Of a DNA stretch of 64,000 bases, positions 57,212-64,000 are shown in pieces. Source of the DNA: Apirhabdus apintestini (GTDB lineage: Bacteria > Pseudomonadota > Gammaproteobacteria > Enterobacterales > Enterobacteriaceae); assembly GCA_033977085.1 (NCBI GenBank), contig CP138906.1:3596001-3660000 (forward strand), written 5' to 3'. How positions within the stretch are numbered: the first letter of the stretch is position 1; each line of letters starts with the position of its first letter. A program made the translations under genes and the position numbers. A model generated the notes under the pieces. The model saw nothing but the letters and a program-made list of their open reading frames with translations, did not search any database and was not told where the DNA came from.

Positions 57212-57990
57212 TGGTCGAACTACAACATCAACGGCTGATGGTGCTTGCTGAACAGCCTAGCTGGACAGCCTTATCGGCGCGGCGCCGGCACTGTCGCAAC
57301 AGGCAGTGGATCAGGAATGGAGCTATATGGACTTCCCGGAGCACCTGCTACATGAGGAGAAACTGGCCCGGCATCAGCGTAAACAGGCGATGTACACGCG
57401 GATGGCAGCCTTCCCGGCGGTGAAGACGTTCGAGGAATACGACTTCACCTTCGCCACCGGCGCACCTCAGAAGCAAATCCAGTCGCTGCGTTCCCTGAGC
57501 TTCATCGAACGTAACGAAAACATCGTGTTGCTGGGCCCCTCGGGCGTGGGGAAAACACATCTGGCGATAGCCATGGGCTACGAGGCAGTACGGGCGGGCA
57601 TCAAGGTTCGCTTCACAACAGCAGCGGACCTGCTGTTACAGCTCGTCGACTTCCCAGCGTCAGGGGCGTTACAAAACGACACTCAATCGCGGTGTCATGG
57701 CCCCCAAACTGCTCATCATCGACGAAATAGGCTATCTGCCGTTCAGCCAGGAAGAGGCAAAGCTGTTCTTCCAGGTCATTGCCAAACGTTACGAAAAGAG
57801 CGCGATGATCCTGACCTCTAACCTGCCGTTCGGGCAGTGGGACCAGACGTTCGCGGGTGATGCAGCCCTGACATCGGCAATGCTGGACCGGATCTTACAT
57901 CACTCACACGTAGTCCAGATAAAAGGAGAGAGCTATCGACTGAAGCAGAAACGAAAGGCCGGGGTTATAGCGGAAGCTAATCCTGAGTAA
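57208..57990 (+). CDS. istB: IS21 helper ATPase IstB (copy 3), frame broken twice
   Basis: AAA+ helper with GPSGVGKT. The early break reads CAGCCTAGCTGG here, different from CAGCCCAGCTGG in copies 1 and 2. A second break at about 57643 (CAGCTCGTCGAC) is shared with copy 2. Restored length 260 residues. Confidence 0.88.
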
Positions 57991-58058
57991 GCAAGGTGGA
58001 TCAATATTAGACCGTTGGTGGTGACGGTAAGTGGATCACTTTTTACCCGTTGTTGACA

Positions 58059-58268
58059 GAAGACGGCCGAGCTACCTTCCGGGTGGTATCCGGCAATGTG
58101 CGATGACGAAATATCTATCTTGCCATTTTCGTATAACGCTGACGCGCTTGCGGTAGATACATCAATAATACGCGCATTCACACCCGCGGCGTGCAGCCGG
58201 GTTTTCAGCCAGACTAGCTCATCCAGCTTGGTATCCGCAGTCCCTATGACATACACAAACTTGGCCAT
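58059..58268 (-). pseudogene. UPF0261 (Tm-1-like) protein, N-terminal stub cut by IS21 copy 3
   Basis: About 70 residues starting MAKFVYVIGTADTKLDELVW and continuing ARIIDVSTASAS, the typical start of UPF0261/Tm-1-like ATP-binding proteins (about 400 residues). The frame runs into the IS right end. Divergent from the TetR-type gene at 58395, which may have regulated it. Confidence 0.7.
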
Positions 58269-58394
58269 ACAACTCACTCCGTGATGAGGGCTGAAATATT
58301 GATTGATATCGTGCAATACGAAATTAGGCTAATATTTTATATCATTCAAGCTATTTTTATCACTTGTGATATTTTTTATTAACCGGGCCAAAAA

Positions 58395-59006
58395 ATGCAG
58401 CTTTTCGACGAAAATAACTTGTCCCCCGTGCGACGCCGAACCCTTGAACGGTTGGTTAACGCGGCACTTAAACTTTATAAGGAAGATAAATTTCCTTCCC
58501 CGGAAGAGATAACCCGCGAAGCCGAGTATGCGAAAGTCACCCTGCGAAGCTACTTTTCGACTCACAGCGAGTTCGTTGAATATGTTGTCAAACGGGTAAT
58601 CGGGTCTATTGAAAGGCCTGCCATGGGCGATAATGCTGAAGAAAATATCACCCGATTACTAAGCTGGGGATACGGGGAACTTTACTCCCATGAAGGGCTA
58701 ATGCGTGATGCAATGCGTATTTCACAGCAACGCTGGCAGGCCCGACATGAAGAAAAGGAGTGTGAAGAGCACGAGATTTTGCTCAAAAAGAGTAACCGCC
58801 GGGAAGCGCTTACTGACGCCCTGGCACCGCTGGAATCCCAGCTCCCTGCCGAGAAAATACAAAAATTGATTATGCTGATGTCAGTGCTCTACGGTACCGA
58901 GGCGATGACGGTGCTCAAAGATACCTTCGGGCTGGATCAGGATGAAATTGTCGCGCTGACAACGTGGGGCGCCAAACTCATGCTACGACAGGCAAAACTG
59001 GAGTAA
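58395..59006 (+). CDS. TetR-like transcriptional regulator
   Basis: 203 residues, intact. An N-terminal helix-turn-helix-like region (about residues 10-55: TLERLVNAALKLYKEDK, then ITREAEYAKVTLRSYFSTHS) followed by a helical C-terminal domain fits the TetR family. Divergent from the UPF0261 stub 126 bases away, so it may have controlled that gene. The ribosome-binding site is weak and the ligand unknown. Confidence 0.75.
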   Translation: MQLFDENNLSPVRRRTLERLVNAALKLYKEDKFPSPEEITREAEYAKVTLRSYFSTHSEFVEYVVKRVIGSIERPAMGDNAEENITRLLSWGYGELYSHEGLMRDAMRISQQRWQARHEEKECEEHEILLKKSNRREALTDALAPLESQLPAEKIQKLIMLMSVLYGTEAMTVLKDTFGLDQDEIVALTTWGAKLMLRQAKLE

Positions 59007-59139
59007 ACGTATATCATCATCTTCGCCTTACTGGCACATTAACATCCGAGAGTATTCATCTGCAGATAGCGCTATCCAGCACAGCAATAGTAGGTTGATT
59101 TTACAGTCTGCAGCGCCCAAAGCAGGCGCGAAACGGAGA

Positions 59140-59506
59140 CTAACCCAGAAATATTTGCCACGGTGAACAAAAACGATGTGCCGATGAAGGGTTTAATCTT
59201 TATCGGCGTATTAATATCCGTGGGATTGACGATCGCCGCTTAATTCATGCCGGCAGCACAGTTGCAGGCTATTATCCTGATATCGATATTCGCCTCTTTG
59301 CTGCCGTGTATTTATACGCTCGTTACCCTGCTGGCGGCATGCCAAAGCTCTGAACCAGGGCGGGGATTATTTTCTATTGCCTCCTGGCGATAATAGGAGT
59401 TCTCTTCAGTTTATCTGCGCTTTTTGGACCAAGCCGTAACACCATGCCAGGAGGAGCCTTAATGATGATACTCACCGCCCTGTTATACGCGACGGTGGCC
59501 GCATAG
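59140..59506 (+). pseudogene. remnant of an APC-family amino-acid antiporter, C-terminal part
   Basis: Three frames give successive membrane-protein pieces: IFATVNKNDVPMKGLIFIGV with LISVGLTIAA, then AAQLQAIILISIFASLLPCI with YTLVTLLAAC, and IIFYCLLAIIGVLFSLSALF ending LMMILTALLYATVAA before TAG. Order and character match the C-terminal third of AdiC/PotE-type antiporters. An in-frame stop and frame changes show decay. Substrate not assignable. Confidence 0.55.
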
Positions 59507-60194
59507 CGCAGCAAAAGGGGAACAAACGCTGTATCCAGACAGTGAGCAATACAAAAAAATAGCCTGCAAATTTATTACTTATTCATAATACCCGGTGGAG
59601 AATCAGCCGCTGCCTCGCTCAATAAGCAATAATAGACATTAATCCGACTGGCCAAGTTTGCCAGTTTTCACGACAAAGCCGACAGCCTTACCTCAAACAT
59701 CAGCCATAGCGCGCATCCTCTGCCCTCATTAGGGTAGCCAGCTACCCTAATGAGGTATTCATTATAAAACCGTCAGCGCCAGTAATATTACACAATAGGT
59801 ATTCCTTGAAGCTTTCTACGCAATAATGCTTAACGTTTAATACTCAAGAGCGCCGATCTTGCCGCTGCGGGCAGGAGTGAATTATGGACTGAAGTTATTC
59901 AGCGTGCATTTTCGTGTGGCAATAATAGAGATGAAAAATACATAATGAAGTTTAATTAACTGTAACTATTCAATCTCCTCCGCAGTAGCCAATATTATTA
60001 ATTGAAAATAATACCAATTTATATCACGCCAACCCGTCTGATTAAGTTAACTCAAAATAAAGTACCAATACGGCCTGCTCCATTGGGCATCGCCATTAAG
60101 TTCCTTTAAAGCCTAGGCCGTACGGCACGGTCAATGCCGTTGGTGAATATCAAAAGACCAGCCACGGTTTGCTTCCTATCGGGAGCATCAAAAG
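59507..60194. other. eroded non-coding stretch
   Basis: About 690 bases, AT-rich, with no supported gene. It contains a perfect palindrome (59724-59755), listed separately. Confidence 0.5.
59724..59755. repeat. perfect inverted repeat, 14-bp arms
   Basis: CCTCATTAGGGTAG (59724-59737), loop CCAG, CTACCCTAATGAGG (59742-59755). No mismatch and no T-run on either side, so it is not a classical terminator. It could be a cruciform site, operator or relic of a mobile-element end. Confidence 0.7.
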
Positions 60195-60493
60195 CTAGCT
60201 AATTCGATTGCGCAGGGTGCCTACTCTTTTCCATAATTCTGACAGGACCCGATCGCCAATACTCCCTGCCAGTGCGCAGATTGAAAGCGTACTCATTGCA
60301 GCAATAGATTCCGCCTGACAAAAAACAAAAAAATAAAACCTACAAAGCACGACGTCATGATTTGGCAAATAAATAACAAGAGTAAAGGCTGGCGCCCTTT
60401 TCTCTTCATCATTTGTAAAAACTTGACGCCGCCGCCCCACGCAGATGCCAGTAAACAATAGCCCAGCAATTGGGTATTCACTATATTAATCAT
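60195..60493 (-). CDS. phage-type holin, one frameshift
   Basis: Small membrane protein of about 99 residues, starting MINIVNTQLLGYCLLASAWG at 60493 after AGGGAA. Two or three hydrophobic helices (LLLLFICQIMTSCFVGFIFL). One T is missing from a T run near 60322; restored, it continues CQAESIAAMSTLSICALAGS and ends ELWKRVGTLRNRIS. Holins are diverse; the call rests on size, topology and position beside lysozyme and Rz. It would form the inner-membrane lesion for the lysozyme. Confidence 0.65.
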
Positions 60494-60580
60494 ATAATTT
60501 CCCTGAACTTACATGGCGATTTTGAAGCCTGTGAAAAGTTAAAATAAAATAATCAGAAAATAGCATTTAAAACTGTTCTA

Positions 60581-61049
60581 TTATTTCAGGCATTGAGTAC
60601 GAATATACTCCTGTAATGCTTTTATCTGGATTGTCGCCGCTGTAATGCCGCCTCTGAGGGCAAAATAATCCTGTTCAGCGGCATGAGTAAGTCGCGGGGT
60701 GGCACCATCATCCACGCCGGAGGCGGAGCGGCTGGCGGCACTCGCGGGCAGGTTGCCGCGAGCTGCAGCCGCTGACGGCCAGTAGCAACATTAAGCTCCA
60801 ACTCTTCAATTGTTGTTTTTGCATTGTCCAGCTCCCTGATATAGCGGGCATCGGCTTCCGCTAATGCTTTATTTCGTAGATGCAGCGCTTCAAGGGTGTG
60901 CTTTACCTCGACCAATTCAGCACCAAGAAGCTGGTTATGTTTTTCTCCTGCAAATACTGTGCGCGATAATATTTTGCGCTGGTAAATAGAAGAGACGCTG
61001 CAGCGATAACCAGCCCGGTTATTACAAGCCTCCCACGCAAATTCATCAT
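60581..61049 (-). CDS. Rz-like inner-membrane spanin, two frameshifts
   Basis: Start MMNLRGRLVITGLVIAAASL, an N-terminal membrane anchor, then a coiled-coil region (LAEADARYIRELDNAKTTIE). Breaks near 60942 (A run, should read QEKKHNQLLGAELVEV) and 60753 (A run, AANLPASAASRSASGVDDG). The end SGVDDGATPRLTHAAEQDY and EYIRTQCLK matches lambda-type Rz (SGVDNAASPRL... C-terminus). Overlaps the lysozyme stop by ATGA. Restored length about 156 residues. An Rz1 lipoprotein in another frame was not established. Confidence 0.8.
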
Positions 61050-61485
61050 GACTGAAACAGCTCGCTTTCTGCTTTCCGTCGCCGCGTTAATCCCGGCAAT
61101 GGCACACCTTTAACCTTATTCCAGTTTAAAAATTGTTCCGCTGCGCCCCAGTAATCACCGGCATTTAACTTTTCAAGCAGAGTCGATTTTCTAAATGCAT
61201 CTATACCTACGTTGTAGCTAAAGCTGGTTAATGCATCGAACTGATTCTGATTGATGCTGACTGTTACCAGCCTGGTTACTTCTCGTTCATAGTTAACTAA
61301 CCCCCTCGAAGTAATTCTTCAGCTTTATCCCGGTCGATACGCATTCCTCTGCCAACGGGAACCCCGTCGACGGATTGCGTCCAGCCGTATCCAATAGTCC
61401 AGATACCACCATAATCCTGATAGGCATCAAGCCGGCATCCTTCAAACATTTTAATTAACGATATACCGCGGTCGCTAATAACCAT
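61046..61485 (-). CDS. phage-type lysozyme (GH24 endolysin), one frameshift
   Basis: Muramidase of the T4-lysozyme/lambdoid R type. Start MVISDRGISLIKMFEGCRLD after AGGAGG. The catalytic triad spacing E-8-D-5-T is met by FEGCRLDAYQDYGGIWTIGY. One G is missing from a G run at about 61303; restored, it continues LVNYEREVTRLVTVSINQNQ and ends LPGLTRRRKAESELFQS. Restored length about 146 residues, normal for the family. No secretion signal, so it depends on a holin. Confidence 0.9.
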
Positions 61486-62169
61486 AACTCCTCCTTAATT
61501 AGTCATAAAATTAATTACCCATGGCAAGCTTTTAAAAAGTAGAACATGTTTTTTAAATTTCGGGAGTAAAGAACTAACAATATGATTTACTATGATAAGT
61601 CATTATTCACTTGCATACTGTTGATATCATCAAAGACGCTCTCTTATCATTACACTCAGATCTATATTTTCCAAGCAAACAACTAAAGGCTATTTATGTG
61701 GGAAAATAGTCTGATAAAATTATGCATATCCTTCTGAAATATCCCGGGCATTATTTTGCTGAAATGGGTTAATCATTAACAAAGGATTTGTTTCGGGCAT
61801 TCACTTTACCCACTAATATTTATACTACTAAAAAGTATAAGCAGGAAAACTGATAAGAGTGATGCAAAAATGCACATTGCCAGCGCAATTATATGCTTAA
61901 TTTTTTTCAGAACCTATGCGCGAGAAATCATCCATGTTTAATTTTTAAGTATTCACCCGCGCCGGGAAGCATCATATTTAATGCATTAGAGCCACAGTGG
62001 TATTACAACAGAGAGTTTCAATAATTGATGAAAAGTGAATTCCTGCAATATTAGCAATAGATAAAAAAGGCCATTAATAACACCAATATTAATATGATAA
62101 CCATTGATGTAATTGCTTTAAAATTACAATGATATATGTTGCCCGGTAGTAACGACCTCTTTCTGCGTT
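61486..62169. other. AT-rich intergenic stretch
   Basis: About 680 bases with no supported gene; it probably holds the promoter of the leftward lysis cassette. Confidence 0.5.
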
Positions 62170-62586
62170 CTATAGGCTCAGAATCATTCCCTGGTTCTTT
62201 TTCCTGACTAAAGCTGGTGGAGTATTCAAACGATATCCATAGCGTGGATTAGATACCAAATACTCTTTCAAACCCAACGGCTCAAGATCTTTCCGGAGTA
62301 AATAGATTTGTTGAGTCAGTGACGCATTATATATCGTTAAGTCATCTTTCCCCCATACTGCTTTAATAATATCGCAGCGACTGACGTACTTACCTTTATT
62401 TTCGACGAGGGATTTAAATACCTCTTGACGAATACCTTTGATGGCAATTGCTTCGCCATTCTCTCTATAAATGTTGCCATCCTCAAGTGAAAATGAGCAT
62501 CCCAACCCTATATCTACAGGCACAATATCCTCCTTCTTATGATGGAGAGCATCCTTTAAAATGCAATTATTAACCAACGCAATCAT
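62170..62586 (-). CDS. winged-helix (OmpR/CadC-type DNA-binding) regulator
   Basis: 138 residues from an ATG at 62586 (a GTG at 62595 would add three). The second half is a trans_reg_C winged helix: ENKGKYVSRCDIIKAVWGKD, then NASLTQQIYLLRKDLEPLGL and NPRYGYRLNTPP. No membrane segment follows, unlike CadC or ToxR, and no receiver domain precedes it. It is upstream of the lysis cassette and on the same strand, so it may regulate it. No indel seen. Confidence 0.8.
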   Translation of the reverse strand: MIALVNNCILKDALHHKKEDIVPVDIGLGCSFSLEDGNIYRENGEAIAIKGIRQEVFKSLVENKGKYVSRCDIIKAVWGKDDLTIYNASLTQQIYLLRKDLEPLGLKEYLVSNPRYGYRLNTPPALVRKKNQGMILSL

Positions 62587-63317
62587 ATATACCACATGAG
62601 ATAATCCATAAAAAGAATAAGCTCACAAAATGATTACTTTTTCATTCCCTTAATTTTTATAACCTATCGTTTCTATTAAATTGATCGATAATATCTTTTT
62701 AAGAGTTATAATACATAAAGAGAAATATTACTCTTAAATCAAATAGTTTTTGCAACAGAAAAAATGTAAGAAAGACTTTATATTGACTACAATGAAAATT
62801 AAAACCATCTTATTTTCAATATTTAATACATATAAAACAACAAGTTATAACAATAATGATAACCTTATGACAGTCCTCCGGGGAAAATGGAAAATGAGCC
62901 AATCAGAGCCATATAACTTAACAGCGCCTGCTCTTAAATAACAAGCAGGATATAACTATAAGATTACCACTATTGGTAATAACTTAAGAAGGGATTATCT
63001 TGTTGCCAGGCATAATTTTATCTATCTTTAAAATAATAGATGTAATCACTAATATAAAATGATATCTATCAATATCAATCATTATCTTTCCCTATCATTT
63101 TTAGTACCAATTCAAAATTTTGTCGGGACGAAGCACTACACTTTTTGATATATATACCTATAGATTTTATAGTAATTAGCCATTAGCATGGACTAAGAAT
63201 TCATGCGCTAATGATATAATGCTATAAAATGCATCTTGATAAAAATACAGTTTTAATCTTTATTTAAAAATATATGTTGTATCCATTTTATTTATTGTTA
63301 CAACCAGTGGAGGATTT
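62587..63317. other. very AT-rich intergenic stretch
   Basis: About 730 bases. A 63-codon frame at 62750-62941 lacks a ribosome-binding site and recognisable features, and is not called. Probably promoter regions for the two flanking divergent genes and horizontally acquired DNA. Confidence 0.45.
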
Positions 63318-63686
63318 ATGGAAATTGCTATGGGACTGCTTTATGAAAATACTGACAGTAACCTGAACAGACTGATTGAGCGTCAGCATAATGCGTTTCT
63401 ACAGCTAGGAAACCCATTCTTACTCATTCCCTTTAACAGGCAATGGCGCGAGCCAGGACAGAGTACATTTAACGGGCTACACGATGAGACTCTTTTTGTT
63501 CTGGAAAAATTATATACGTTTACAGCATCTCCACTTTTCGGGGTTATGGACGTATCATTAGATGAAAAATGTCTTCCCGCAGCGAGTGAACTCTCCAGAC
63601 TCAATGATTGCCTAATTTATGAGGGCCTAATTATTATCAATCGCGCTTATTATCCTGAAATGATGCGCGTAAAACGTAATCAATAA
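63318..63686 (+). CDS. protein of unknown function
   Basis: 122 residues, MEIAMGLLYENTDSNLNRLI and on to EGLIIINRAYYPEMMRVKRN. A perfect GGAGG lies 5 bases before the ATG, so it is probably translated. Predicted soluble, mixed composition, no signal peptide or membrane segment. I do not recognise a family. It lies in the AT-rich accessory tract, divergent from the winged-helix regulator. Confidence 0.6.
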   Translation: MEIAMGLLYENTDSNLNRLIERQHNAFLQLGNPFLLIPFNRQWREPGQSTFNGLHDETLFVLEKLYTFTASPLFGVMDVSLDEKCLPAASELSRLNDCLIYEGLIIINRAYYPEMMRVKRNQ

Positions 63687-63958
63687 TTATCAGCGGCTGA
63701 GTTTTCCATAATATTAGAAAGCGCCTGCAATAAAATGAGATCAATGACTTAAAGACGATCCACCAGGCGTTATTGATGAAACCGGTTTGACGTTGGGCAG
63801 CGCGTATAAATCGGTTATAACACACTCCAGGAGAGAGTTTTATACACCGCCAACGTCGAAATGACGAATCTGACCGGCTCAAATTACAGGTTCCCGCGAA
63901 TTATAATTAGCAATATAACTGCGGTTTCTAACACCAAACCGGATATGGTATCCGGTAT
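63687..63958. other. intergenic region after the unknown gene
   Basis: About 270 bases with no supported gene. ACCGGATA-TGG-TATCCGGT (about 63938-63956) is a hairpin just before the terminator at the right edge. Confidence 0.4.
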
Positions 63959-63985
63959 AAAAAACCCGAGGCACAGACCTCGGGT
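63959..63985 (-). terminator. terminator of a leftward gene outside the window
   Basis: ACCCGAGG-CACAGA-CCTCGGGT hairpin; read on the minus strand it is followed by TTTTTT. A gene to the right of the window probably ends here. Confidence 0.8.
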
Positions 63986-64000
63986 AATAAATAAATAGTT

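Noticed and set aside
57933..58316. Apparent 127-residue gene spanning the IS21 right end
   Set aside because: Its C-terminal half is IS sequence on the wrong strand; only the first 70 residues or so are the UPF0261 stub.
62750..62941. 63-codon open frame in AT-rich DNA
   Set aside because: No ribosome-binding site, composition typical of chance frames in AT-rich sequence, no recognisable domain.

Overview
This window is enterobacterial chromosome. Protein sequence and gene order from yrbL to mtr follow Escherichia coli almost gene for gene: npr-rapZ-ptsN-hpf-rpoN-lptB-lptA-lptC-kdsC-kdsD-yrbG, mlaFEDCB-ibaG-murA, sfsB/ispB, rplU-rpmA-obgE, dacB/greA, yhbY/rlmE-ftsH-folP-glmM-secG-leuU-metY-rimP-nusA-infB-rbfA-truB-rpsO-pnp-nlpI-yrbN-deaD-mtr. 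Three near-identical IS21-family elements, AT-rich gene-poor tracts and broken accessory genes suggest a recent host-associated member of the order, such as a Sodalis-type insect symbiont. That placement is inference; the sequence shows only the family and the IS load.

Layout. 1-4.6 kb: metK (running off the left edge), speA and speB. 4.8-6.4 kb: a chemoreceptor. 6.4-10.6 kb: a gene-poor stretch, loiP and tktA. 10.9-13.0 kb: a 7-bp tandem repeat, then IS21 copy 1, which joins tktA to a truncated yrbL. 13.5-26.6 kb: nitrogen phosphotransferase/sigma-54 genes, LPS and Kdo genes, the Mla lipid-transport operon, ibaG and murA. 26.8-29.3 kb: IS21 copy 2 and an IS200/IS605 remnant. 29.7-54.8 kb: the ispB-to-deaD core of isoprenoid, ribosome, cell-wall, folate, translation-initiation and RNA-decay genes with two tRNAs. 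55-58 kb: mtr cut by IS21 copy 3. 58-64 kb: an accessory tract with a UPF0261 stub, a TetR-like regulator, a decayed amino-acid antiporter, a phage-type lysis cassette (lysozyme, Rz, holin), a winged-helix regulator and one unknown gene.

The most important caveat is frame quality. About 30 genes, including normally essential ones (murA, glmM, infB, ftsH, ispB, kdsC, lptB), carry one to four single-base indels. When these are undone, the genes return to the length of their E. coli counterparts, usually exactly. Almost all deletions shorten a homopolymer by one base. Every insertion, and most of the other deletions, sits at the tetranucleotide AGCT. This looks like systematic consensus error rather than gene death, and the AGCT bias may betray a modified base. 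Such genes are listed as CDS over the full restored extent, with the breaks noted. 'Pseudogene' is kept for genes cut by an IS or truly decayed.
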